Assembly (NCBI RefSeq): GCF_024764835.1
Contig: NZ_JALIGE010000076.1
Span: forward strand, 62,001 to 126,000
Direction of reading: 5' to 3'
Source of the DNA: Scandinavium hiltneri
GTDB lineage: Bacteria > Pseudomonadota > Gammaproteobacteria > Enterobacterales > Enterobacteriaceae
DNA: 64,000 nucleotides
Shown here: one piece after another, positions 33,934-41,827 of the stretch
Numbering within the stretch: the first letter of the stretch is position 1
How the letters are laid out: each line of letters starts with the position of its first letter
Program-made: the position numbers and the translations under genes
The notes under the pieces: generated by a model
What the model saw: the letters and a program-made list of their open reading frames with translations, nothing else
Told to the model about the DNA's origin: nothing
The model's database searches: none

Positions 33934-35013
33934 TTGAAAAAAACAACATCAGATATACTACTAAGAAAAAATAATAACTTTGATTTATTGAGAATAATAG
34001 CTGCAACGGCTGTTATTGTTTATCATTCGTTTGCCATTAATCCATCATGGAATATAACTGATCCCACAAAGCTTTTATTAACGTATGTCACTACTGGTGG
34101 CCTTGCGGTGAAGGTATTCTTTTTTATTAGCGGACTATTAGTAACCAATAGCTTAATTAGGAATAGATCATTATTACATTTCATAATCTCAAGAGCATTT
34201 AGAATATTACCCGGTCTATATTTCGTAATCCTTTTACCATCTTTAGTTATTGGCCCATTGTTAACAAAACTACCTATTAGCGAATATTTTACCTCACCAC
34301 TTCTAGCCGAATATATATCTCACAATCTCATAATTGATACTAGATACTTTCTTCCAGGAGTCGGATTTGACAATCCACATGGGTTTAATGGTTCCATATG
34401 GACAATAAGATACGAAGTTTATTGCTATCTAGTCCTTGCACTATTTTACGTCATTGGCGCATATAAATATAAGATTTTATCCAATATCATTTGCTTTGCC
34501 ATATTATTTGAACCGATAAGTCCATTTAAAGGATTGTTATTCGCATCTTCTGATAACAATGCCATTTATCTGCTAGCGCCGTGCTTTGCATTAGGCTCTA
34601 TCATTGCTATAAATCAGGAATCATATAAGCCATCGACCTGGCATGCACTTGCATTGATTGTCTTAAGTTTATTCTTCCGTAATCATGAAGCATTATTCGC
34701 GTTACTCATATGTTCCGCAGCATGTTTGTTTTCATTAAGGCTTTCGTCTTATCGTTGGTTTGTGGGGTTGAAAGTTAAAAATGACATTTCGTATGGTGTT
34801 TATTTATGGGGATTCCCATTACAGCAGATTTTATCAGGATATCACGGGCTGGGGCCAGTTATAGGAATATTAGCCCCGACTTTACTTACGTATTCCGTAG
34901 CATTACTATCATGGAAATACATCGAGAAACCAGCGATGCACCTCGGTAAGACATTATATATAAAACTCACCAAGCTTTCCGCTGATGATGAGGGTATTGG
35001 GTCAGAGCAATAG
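33934..35013 (+). CDS. Acyltransferase 3 family membrane protein (O-antigen acetylase-like)
   Basis: A 359-residue polytopic protein of the OafA/YrhL acyltransferase-3 family with about ten hydrophobic segments. The conserved start FDLLRIIAATAVIVYHSF holds the family's arginine and histidine. Such phage-borne enzymes (e.g. Oac of Shigella phages) acetylate O-antigen and change phage receptor and serotype; that role is inferred. TTG at 33934 is the only plausible start. The DNA is much more AT-rich than the phage tail genes, and the gene lies on the opposite strand, as expected for lysogenic conversion cargo. Confidence 0.85.
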   Translation: MKKTTSDILLRKNNNFDLLRIIAATAVIVYHSFAINPSWNITDPTKLLLTYVTTGGLAVKVFFFISGLLVTNSLIRNRSLLHFIISRAFRILPGLYFVILLPSLVIGPLLTKLPISEYFTSPLLAEYISHNLIIDTRYFLPGVGFDNPHGFNGSIWTIRYEVYCYLVLALFYVIGAYKYKILSNIICFAILFEPISPFKGLLFASSDNNAIYLLAPCFALGSIIAINQESYKPSTWHALALIVLSLFFRNHEALFALLICSAACLFSLRLSSYRWFVGLKVKNDISYGVYLWGFPLQQILSGYHGLGPVIGILAPTLLTYSVALLSWKYIEKPAMHLGKTLYIKLTKLSADDEGIGSEQ

Positions 35014-35022
35014 AATGCTAAT

Positions 35023-35060
35023 TTCATTGATGCAGCCTTTTTAGGTGCTGCATCAATGAA
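35023..35060. terminator. Bidirectional terminator between acyltransferase and tail operon
   Basis: TTCATTGATGCAGC and GCTGCATCAATGAA form a 14-bp perfect stem with a 10-base loop between the convergent genes. T-rich loop but short T runs outside. Confidence 0.75.
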
Positions 35061-35082
35061 GACATGCTTTTACTTAAAAATA

Positions 35083-35277
35083 TTATTCGTGATACCCTGG
35101 ATCAACGAATTCTCCATTTAAAAAAAACCACCCAATACTTGGAGTAGGAAGTTCGCCACTTTGAGATGGTACTTCCGCTAATACTTCACCTTCATTAAGT
35201 TTAAATTCATCTTTCCCATTCCAAATAATCGTATTGGTGACTAAGCCATCTGCTATTACAGCATAGATTTTATTCAT
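35083..35277 (-). CDS. Small tail-fibre accessory protein
   Basis: A 64-residue acidic protein whose ATG overlaps the tail-fibre stop by one base (TAATG), so translation is coupled. It contains MNKIYAVIADGLVTNTIIW and IGWFFLNGEFVDPG, similar in style to short proteins encoded after phage tail fibres. A chaperone or tip role is inferred from position; no classic Tfa gene is present. Confidence 0.65.
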   Translation of the reverse strand: MNKIYAVIADGLVTNTIIWNGKDEFKLNEGEVLAEVPSQSGELPTPSIGWFFLNGEFVDPGYHE

Positions 35278-36248
35278 TATGCATATTCCAAGATAACAAC
35301 AAGACCTTGAGAGCCAGCAGCTCCGGGTTGAGCGGAACCAGCACTAGAACTAATCGCGCCACCTCCACCTGCACCATATCCTGACGCGGCATTTACTGTA
35401 CCGATTACGGATGAACCGGATCCACCACTACCAAAACGGCCCGATCCCCCGCAACCTGACACCATGCCTGTATTATTATTGGATGAGAAAATAAACCCGC
35501 TCGCTCCAGACTCTCCTGAAAATGACACTATGTTAGCTCCGGTTACAGTGGATGTATTTGGAGTGGCACTTTCTCCTAACGATGGCGGAGTGAGAGAGGC
35601 TCCTGGTTTCCCTCCCGGACCTCCCTGACAAACTAATAAAGTACCAAATGACGTGTCGCCACCAGATCCACCTACCCCTGATGGGCCTGCTGCGCCTGCG
35701 CTACCTGCCGAACCTATTACAACACTTACCCCGGAGAATCCAGTGGTATATCTGGATTCTCCGTATGCTCCGGCCCCGCCTCCCTGCCCAACCGATGCAT
35801 TTCCAGCAGCATTTGCCGCACATCCACCCCCACCGCCGCCGCCACCTACCGCATGAACCAGAACGGCGTTTGTTCCTGGGGTTGGCGTGTAAGTTCCTGA
35901 CGTCGTAATTCTCTTAATGCCAACCAGGCGTCCTGAGCCGTCGCCCAAACCGAGGTTTGCGAGAGCTTCAGCAATAGCGGCTGCACCATCCGCTTTGATA
36001 TCGGCAAATGGGTGCACACGGCTTAAAAGCAGCCCCTTCAGGGCAGTCAGTAGCTGGTTATGTTTTGCTTTATCTAGACTGGCCCCAGTAGCTTCAACTA
36101 CCCCCGCCAGCTCTTCCTGCAACATGTCAAAATAATCATCATCCAGATCAGTCGCTGGGGTTCCTGTTTGTGGGTTACCACGGGTAAAACCGTTCTTCCC
36201 CGCGCCGAATTTGTCCTTCTGCGCAGTAGGTGTGTCAATACGATGCAT
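35277..36248 (-). CDS. Tail fibre protein with glycine-rich tip
   Basis: A 323-residue protein. The N-terminal part (about 1-95; HRIDTPTAQKDKFGAGKNGF and a DMLQEELAGVVEA helix) is the baseplate-attachment module seen in short tail fibres of P2/Mu-like prophages. From about residue 125 on it is extremely glycine-rich (runs of 7 to 8 glycines, repeated GSGGSG and AGAAGPSG), ending VVILEYA. This resembles polyglycine-helix adhesin tips such as gp38 of T2/S16-like phages. Start ATG at 36248. Confidence 0.85.
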   Translation of the reverse strand: MHRIDTPTAQKDKFGAGKNGFTRGNPQTGTPATDLDDDYFDMLQEELAGVVEATGASLDKAKHNQLLTALKGLLLSRVHPFADIKADGAAAIAEALANLGLGDGSGRLVGIKRITTSGTYTPTPGTNAVLVHAVGGGGGGGGCAANAAGNASVGQGGGAGAYGESRYTTGFSGVSVVIGSAGSAGAAGPSGVGGSGGDTSFGTLLVCQGGPGGKPGASLTPPSLGESATPNTSTVTGANIVSFSGESGASGFIFSSNNNTGMVSGCGGSGRFGSGGSGSSVIGTVNAASGYGAGGGGAISSSAGSAQPGAAGSQGLVVILEYA

Positions 36249-36259
36249 AGAGTCTCCGG

Positions 36260-36841
36260 TTACGGATATTTGAATATTACATAGGTATGTGAAGGGCAAA
36301 GTTTATTGATAACGCACTCAGCAACCGTGTCGCCCCAGTAACGAATGGGGGTTTCACAGTTATCGGCGCAGGTCATCCAGGTGGCATCTGTTGAAGCAGG
36401 CATATTCACCTGCCAGTAATAACGCCATTCAGTTGAGTAGGTCGCATCAATACACGACGACGTGCATTTGAATGGGCCTTTGTTGTAACGGGTGATGGTC
36501 GCCCCAGGCTTGCCGAGCGCCTCCAGTTGGCGAAGATAGAAATCTTCGTTGATACCACCAGCAAGGTTGACCTTAGCGTCCAGCCGTTGCTGTCGCTGCC
36601 GTAAGGTCTGCGTCCCTGATGGAATACACTCATCTGGCAAACCGCTACAGCGCTCCCACCGATCAATCAGTTCTGTAGTGGTACGGGGGTCAATCTCAAG
36701 CATGAGATCATCACCGCGCTGATGTACCCGAAATAAAGAAGGTGCAGCCCCTTTAATAGCAACATCGTCAGGGGACCAGGCTGGCCCGGGTGGCAAAAGC
36801 GCACTAAGCAGCTGGACATAATCATCAGTCGTTACGCCCAC
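36260..36841 (-). CDS. YmfQ/Mu gp48-like baseplate protein (DUF2313)
   Basis: A 193-residue protein of the family that connects the baseplate to the tail fibre. The opening DDYVQLLSALLPPGPAWS is diagnostic, and the cysteine-rich C-terminal part ends in VINKLCPSHTYVIFKYP. It overlaps the baseplate J gene by 10 bases. Confidence 0.9.
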   Translation of the reverse strand: MGVTTDDYVQLLSALLPPGPAWSPDDVAIKGAAPSLFRVHQRGDDLMLEIDPRTTTELIDRWERCSGLPDECIPSGTQTLRQRQQRLDAKVNLAGGINEDFYLRQLEALGKPGATITRYNKGPFKCTSSCIDATYSTEWRYYWQVNMPASTDATWMTCADNCETPIRYWGDTVAECVINKLCPSHTYVIFKYP

Positions 36842-37890
36842 GTGATTACCCCCAGTACTGCCAGTTCATTTTTGGCAATTGTCGTATCGGCTGTCGGTGA
36901 CAGTAGCTTATGGCTGTGCTCACCCGCCGCAATTGAAATGGCTTCGTTCGTTCGCGACAGCTCAAGCACACCTTCCGGATATCCATCCCGAAGTAAAAAT
37001 GAACGCAGCTCAGCTTCCACCGCTGCGCGTGTCTCTGGTGAATCAGGGTTGAGATCAATGGTGTAGTTGACTGTTTTTTCCGTGCCTTTGAACACATAGA
37101 GGTCGGAACCTGCAACAGGTGCCAGTGGTTCAATATGCGCCTGGGCTGCGGCGACGGTTGCATCATCCAAAATCGGATTGAGCAGATCGCTGCTGGCCAC
37201 CATCACTCCAATCGTTCCAGTACCCATCCAGTGCCGGTAGGTCCAGGCACGCGTTACACCAGGTACTTCTTTTGCCCAGACAACGTAATCACCGTCACCG
37301 CCGCCGAGGGGCGTCCAGTAATAGCGTTCCAGTACACGAGCACGCCAGGTTTCAAGCTCCTCGATATCAAAGCCACCAGCGATAGTATCTGCCATGCCTC
37401 CTGATGGCAGCCCATTTACGGGCGTTACCAGTGAAAGGGCTTCGCCGTCATCCATGTTGCCGACCAGGCCAACAACACTGCAAAGGATCGGGATACGAAG
37501 CACACCGCCTGCGCTTGTCACGTCGGACTGTGCAGTGTATTGCACAAGGTCATCACGCTGAATAACTGCACCGGCACTTACCTTCAGACCGTTGGCAACA
37601 CCATCCCAGCGCATAAACCCCGACGCGGCCACAGCATCTTTACGCGGGCAGCGCTTCATTCGTGCATGTCGATATAACCAGTCCTCATCACACAGGTCAG
37701 CCAACATATTTCGAGCCAGATAGTCGATGTAGCCGTAGACCGTATGCAGAGCCCCGGCGTAAACTTTTGCCCTCACATCTTCATCCAGTCGGCGGAGCTC
37801 ATCGGTAATATCCAACATTGCGAAGAGATCAGTGCGTATCATGCTGATGTTTTCGGCCAGCGTAGGACGCTGAAATTCACTGTCCGCCAT
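36832..37890 (-). CDS. Baseplate J-like protein (Mu gp47, e14 JayE family)
   Basis: A 352-residue baseplate wedge protein. Conserved features include the N-terminal TDLFAMLDITDELRRLDEDV helix, GYIDYLARNMLADLCDEDWLYRHA and TPLGGGDGDYVVWAKEVPGVTRAW. It overlaps the gene upstream by 14 bases in the late tail operon. Confidence 0.92.
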   Translation of the reverse strand: MADSEFQRPTLAENISMIRTDLFAMLDITDELRRLDEDVRAKVYAGALHTVYGYIDYLARNMLADLCDEDWLYRHARMKRCPRKDAVAASGFMRWDGVANGLKVSAGAVIQRDDLVQYTAQSDVTSAGGVLRIPILCSVVGLVGNMDDGEALSLVTPVNGLPSGGMADTIAGGFDIEELETWRARVLERYYWTPLGGGDGDYVVWAKEVPGVTRAWTYRHWMGTGTIGVMVASSDLLNPILDDATVAAAQAHIEPLAPVAGSDLYVFKGTEKTVNYTIDLNPDSPETRAAVEAELRSFLLRDGYPEGVLELSRTNEAISIAAGEHSHKLLSPTADTTIAKNELAVLGVITWA

Positions 37891-38305
37891 TTGTGATCAA
37901 GCTCCACAGGTCGTTAAAAGAAATTGTTACCGGACCATCCCGGCGCCACAGAACAATCTTGTTCCCCAGTTCATTGATACCCGTTCGCTGTACATCAATG
38001 TCGATACGCGTCACCACTCCGTCGTCCTGCATCCACTGGAGCGCATCACGAAGGTAATTACGTACGGTATTCACCAGGGCATTCGTCAGCTTGCTTCGCT
38101 GCAGTAACCAGAGCTTTGAACCATAGCGATCGTTCGCAACGACGGGCCAGGTATCTCCCCACCAACCCATTGGCACATCCGCGTTGTCATCAGGATCAGC
38201 ACGCTTGTTGGTGAAGCAGGAGATCACCACCGCGCGGGTAAGAGGATCGAGCTGTGCGCTCGCGCTAACCTGTTTTCCGTTTACCGTAAGCCAGAGTTCC
38301 ATCAC
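37877..38305 (-). CDS. Mu gp46-like baseplate protein
   Basis: A 142-residue GP46 family protein. Family features are LTRAVVISCFTNKRADPDD and the WLLQRSKLTNALVNTVRNYL helix. Its start overlaps the gpV-like stop by 4 bases, typical of the operon. Confidence 0.9.
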   Translation of the reverse strand: MMELWLTVNGKQVSASAQLDPLTRAVVISCFTNKRADPDDNADVPMGWWGDTWPVVANDRYGSKLWLLQRSKLTNALVNTVRNYLRDALQWMQDDGVVTRIDIDVQRTGINELGNKIVLWRRDGPVTISFNDLWSLITNGGQ

Positions 38306-38844
38306 GCCTCCATTTTCGTATCAGGCACATCAGTGGTGTTGCCGTTCTCGTTATGTTTGTGCCCGTTGTAGGCAACACGCATTGCTGCCATCGTCAGGCC
38401 TGTTGAGTCACAAAGATCCGTTATGTCTCCTGTCGATTCGATGGGCATTTCAAAGCGGGCTTTTGGGGCGTTTTTGAAGGTGATAATTTTCCCGCCGCCA
38501 TCGACCACTATGCCGCTTCGCGTCAGTGTGACTGACTGGCCCTGGTCATCGTAGAAAGCAACTTCACCCGTTTTCAGTCCTTTCACACGGTACCGGCGGT
38601 CAGAAACGGAAATCACGACAGCGTGAGAGCGATCGCCATCAGGAAAGAGAACCACAGCTTCCGATCCGGCATTGGCGTTGGATGTAAATCCATAGGGCTC
38701 CAGGTGTTCGATGCCCGCCTTCTGCTGTCCTGCCAGTAATTCGAGATCAACCATCTGACACTTACTGGCCGTGTTGATACTCTTCACTACCGCCCGACCT
38801 ATCAGCCCCAGTACCTGCCTTTGAAGGCTTTGTAATGCACCCAT
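38302..38844 (-). CDS. Baseplate spike protein (Mu gp45, gpV-like)
   Basis: A 180-residue puncturing-spike protein. It contains the OB-fold-like region with HLEPYGFTSNANAGSEAVVLFPDGDRSHAVVI (short parts given) and a C-terminal beta-helix end with HKHNENGNTTDVPD. The histidine pair is consistent with the metal-binding tip found in P2 gpV and Mu gp45. Confidence 0.9.
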   Translation of the reverse strand: MGALQSLQRQVLGLIGRAVVKSINTASKCQMVDLELLAGQQKAGIEHLEPYGFTSNANAGSEAVVLFPDGDRSHAVVISVSDRRYRVKGLKTGEVAFYDDQGQSVTLTRSGIVVDGGGKIITFKNAPKARFEMPIESTGDITDLCDSTGLTMAAMRVAYNGHKHNENGNTTDVPDTKMEA

Positions 38845-39923
38845 CAGAACGGGTCCTCCTTCACTTTGCGCTTTTTCCCCTTTGTCGCCTTTTGGTCTTC
38901 CGGTTCCGGAAGGTAGGCATCTGGAGGCCCGACACGTAATTCAGTCAGCGTGCCGTTATTGTCTTTTGTGAATGAAACTTCAGAGATGAGGAGTTCACGG
39001 TTGTTGAAGCCGCAAACCGGATCAAAAACTATGACGCGCTGATTTGGCTGCCACAGGGTTCCATCACCCTGCCTCCATCCCCAGACGACATACGTCGTTT
39101 CATCGGTACGCGCGGCCCGCTGCCTGGCTTCAAACTCTGCGCGTGCAATACAGCTTGCGCCGGTAGCCTGACCCGTTTGCTGAACGGCCATGGGACGATA
39201 ACGCCCTATTGATGCATCGGTGGTTTTTGCCCGCAATGCCGTGGTAGTTGCAGCACCAAAGTCATTATCATTACCCGCTCGCTGGCCAGAAATCTGATAC
39301 GTTGAAAATCGCTCTTTGATGCTTTTTTCAGTATCACAGGAGATGATATTTTTTCCCAACACTAACGCGGTGTGTGCCCGCGACGAGCCGATCCCCCCAA
39401 TAACCAGGCGACCTCTCGGATCGTCATAGGCCAGCGCCTGCTGCTGACCTAACATCTTATTCAGTACTTCAATAACGGTTTCACCATGATCTGGCTGAAC
39501 ACCGGGAATAACAGATGATGGCGCGCCGGAATTCACCACCTCAATGCCAAAAGGTTTAGCCAATGCAGCAGCTACCTGTACCAGAGATTGACCGTTAAAC
39601 TGTATAGGCTCAGCAGCACAGTCGATGAGATCAGCAGTAAGGCTGCGTCCGCTGATTCCGGTGCTGATTGACCGCGCATCGTAGCGTACAGGTGTGGCTT
39701 CCACCCAGCCGGTGATCACCAGGTCATCACTGATCAGAACCTCAACGCGGGCTCCATTTTTAACCCGTGGCTGAAGTGAACCCATACCATCACCGCCAGG
39801 CCATTCGCGGGTGATTTCGACACTAAAATCTCTGGCCAGCCTCTCGATGCCCGCACCAATGCGCACTGCCGTCCAGCCGCCCCACTCACGCCCATTAACC
39901 CGTAGAGTCACGTCATCGTTCAT
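38844..39923 (-). CDS. Baseplate hub protein (Mu gp44, gpD-like)
   Basis: A 359-residue hub protein that forms the ring between spike and tube. The N-terminus DVTLRVNGREWGGWTAVRI and the central DYDARSISTGISGRSLTADL-type region match the Mu gp44/P2 gpD family. A basic tail (KATKGKKRKVKED) ends the protein. It overlaps its neighbours by 1 to 4 bases. Confidence 0.9.
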   Translation of the reverse strand: MNDDVTLRVNGREWGGWTAVRIGAGIERLARDFSVEITREWPGGDGMGSLQPRVKNGARVEVLISDDLVITGWVEATPVRYDARSISTGISGRSLTADLIDCAAEPIQFNGQSLVQVAAALAKPFGIEVVNSGAPSSVIPGVQPDHGETVIEVLNKMLGQQQALAYDDPRGRLVIGGIGSSRAHTALVLGKNIISCDTEKSIKERFSTYQISGQRAGNDNDFGAATTTALRAKTTDASIGRYRPMAVQQTGQATGASCIARAEFEARQRAARTDETTYVVWGWRQGDGTLWQPNQRVIVFDPVCGFNNRELLISEVSFTKDNNGTLTELRVGPPDAYLPEPEDQKATKGKKRKVKEDPF

Positions 39924-41224
39924 CGCACCGGAACCCTCAGAGGTGAAACAGGCACAAAGCCAGGATGAGCGACCGCATTGCGCCCGACAATGTCAGACTC
40001 GCGGGCAGCGTTATCAAACCAGGTTGCGGCCAGAACCAGCGCCGGAAGAACCTCATCCGGTGTGCGTTCAACCGTTTTTTCTGTCTGTGACAGGCGAGCT
40101 TTAATGTCACTGTTGAGATCGGACTTCACGCGTCTCAACGCCAGAAACAGGCGGTCATCTGTGGCTCTGGCCATTTCTTTATCAATCGCGATGTTGAGTG
40201 TGTCGCGGATATCCACCAGCTCATCCCAGGTTGGGACATCAACAGAAGCCGTTTCTTCAGGGGCATTGGTCAGCGCCGGATGGCTTACAGAAGGCCACCC
40301 GGTTGCCTGCTGTGACGACTGTTCACGGCTGACAGTGGTTGCTGCAGGAAGCGTTGTGACGGCATAAGCCGCTTCACTTAACGCCGTGGTACGGACTGCG
40401 CTGGAGACATAGTTGCTTTGCTGTTTCTGGTGTTGTGTCGTTTTGCTGTCAGTTTTCCAGACGCCACGAGGAGCAAGATCGCTACCCAGTGAGATGCCTG
40501 AAAAGTGCTTAATCATGGTGTACAGATCACTTGCATTACCAGATAGCCGATTACCCGATCGCCACATTGACTGCAGCTGATCAACGAAGCCTTTCCCCGA
40601 CGATGGAGGTGGGAGCAAGACCGAAACATCCCCCTGCAGTAATCGCGCTGCTGAAGAAATACCAGAGTCCACCAGCGCCATTTTGTTAGAGACAAATCCC
40701 AGCATCCCGCTTGCATCGTCAACCACACCGTTCTGGACAAAGTCAGGCATGCCTTCCATACCAAATTTGTCAAAGTTATCGCTGATGCAGTCATCTAATG
40801 CAGAGCAGGAAGATACCAGCGTATTGGCTGTTGCTGCGCCTGCCGTTGGGTATTCAAGTTCGCCGGCCTCAACGAATAGCAGATCGAGTCGAACCATTCG
40901 ACCTTCACTGCTCGTGGTGCTGACGTTTATCTCGCCATTAACACAAACATTTAACTCGCCATATGTCGGGTGAATCAGCGTCCCAGGACCAGGCTTGTTC
41001 AGTGCCTCAATCAGTCTGTCGCGCTGATCAAAGCAATCATCGCCAATGACATAAGCAGTAATATTCGGGCGGAACGTTACCTTGCCCAGATCTTCGGTGT
41101 AGGATTTATCTCGGTTAGGGTATTCGTGTGTTTCAACCCTACGGCCAACAGGTGCAGATTCGTCATCAACCTTAAATGGCACACCGCGGAACGACGCGGG
41201 TTGAAGTCTGTCTTTCCACGCCAT
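39920..41224 (-). CDS. DNA circularisation/tail protein (Mu gp43-like)
   Basis: A 434-residue protein of the DNA_circ_N family, recognised by WKDRLQPASFRGVPFKVDD and the EYPNRDKSYTEDLGK segment. In Mu and SfV this gene lies between the tape measure and the hub. Despite the family name, its role is in baseplate assembly. Confidence 0.9.
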   Translation of the reverse strand: MAWKDRLQPASFRGVPFKVDDESAPVGRRVETHEYPNRDKSYTEDLGKVTFRPNITAYVIGDDCFDQRDRLIEALNKPGPGTLIHPTYGELNVCVNGEINVSTTSSEGRMVRLDLLFVEAGELEYPTAGAATANTLVSSCSALDDCISDNFDKFGMEGMPDFVQNGVVDDASGMLGFVSNKMALVDSGISSAARLLQGDVSVLLPPPSSGKGFVDQLQSMWRSGNRLSGNASDLYTMIKHFSGISLGSDLAPRGVWKTDSKTTQHQKQQSNYVSSAVRTTALSEAAYAVTTLPAATTVSREQSSQQATGWPSVSHPALTNAPEETASVDVPTWDELVDIRDTLNIAIDKEMARATDDRLFLALRRVKSDLNSDIKARLSQTEKTVERTPDEVLPALVLAATWFDNAARESDIVGRNAVAHPGFVPVSPLRVPVR

Positions 41225-41351
41225 ATAGCCACCTTGATTTTCAAGTTTTAAACGTATTTTTCTAGGACGTTAGCGTTGTGATGCTTTAAATTAATGCGGT
41301 GAGACTTTCACACTGCATTTACAGCAAAACTATTAACCAACAGGTGATAAC

Positions 41352-41804
41352 ATGAAGAAACTAATTAAATGGATTTTTTATATCTTTATCGGCTTTATGG
41401 TTCTGGGGTATTTCGCAAGTAAAAACGATAAATCAACAACCAGCACATCTTCATCGACGGCGGAAACACAAGAATCCGCACCTCAGCAAGAAGTGTTCAG
41501 CACCACCGCGCGTCAACTATTTAAAGCATATGATGAAAATGAAGTAGCAACTGACGAGAATATGAAAGGGAAGATCGTCGCAGTTAAAGGGGTTGTTGAG
41601 TCAATCGACAAAGACTTCACGGATTCAATCATTATTGGTTTCCAAACGGACAATCAATTTATGCCAGCACGGATGGAAATGAAGGACTCGGAAAAACCCA
41701 CAGCTATCGCGCTCAAAAAAGGCCAGCAAGTTACTGTGATTTGCGAAAGAATGTCACGAGTAATGGGTTCACCTTCTGGTCGAGATTGTGTATTCGCCAA
41801 ATAA
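41352..41804 (+). CDS. Membrane-anchored OB-fold protein, probable lysogenic cargo gene
   Basis: A 150-residue protein on the strand opposite to the late operon. One N-terminal span (about residues 5-23), a Ser/Thr-rich linker (30-45), then a domain with LFKAYDENEVATDENMKGK and VKGVVESIDKD, features of the tRNA_anti-like OB fold. GGTGA precedes the ATG. Position inside the tail module in reverse orientation and a lower GC content mark it as a moron. Superinfection exclusion is a guess; no homologue with that activity is recognised. Confidence 0.8.
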   Translation: MKKLIKWIFYIFIGFMVLGYFASKNDKSTTSTSSSTAETQESAPQQEVFSTTARQLFKAYDENEVATDENMKGKIVAVKGVVESIDKDFTDSIIIGFQTDNQFMPARMEMKDSEKPTAIALKKGQQVTVICERMSRVMGSPSGRDCVFAK

Positions 41805-41810
41805 TGATTA

Positions 41811-41827
41811 GGGAGGTTTAACCTCCC
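41811..41827. terminator. Hairpin shared by the cargo gene and tape-measure gene ends
   Basis: GGGAGGT and ACCTCCC separated by TTA, overlapping the last tape-measure codons and lying 7 bases after the cargo-gene stop. No T run. Confidence 0.4.
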
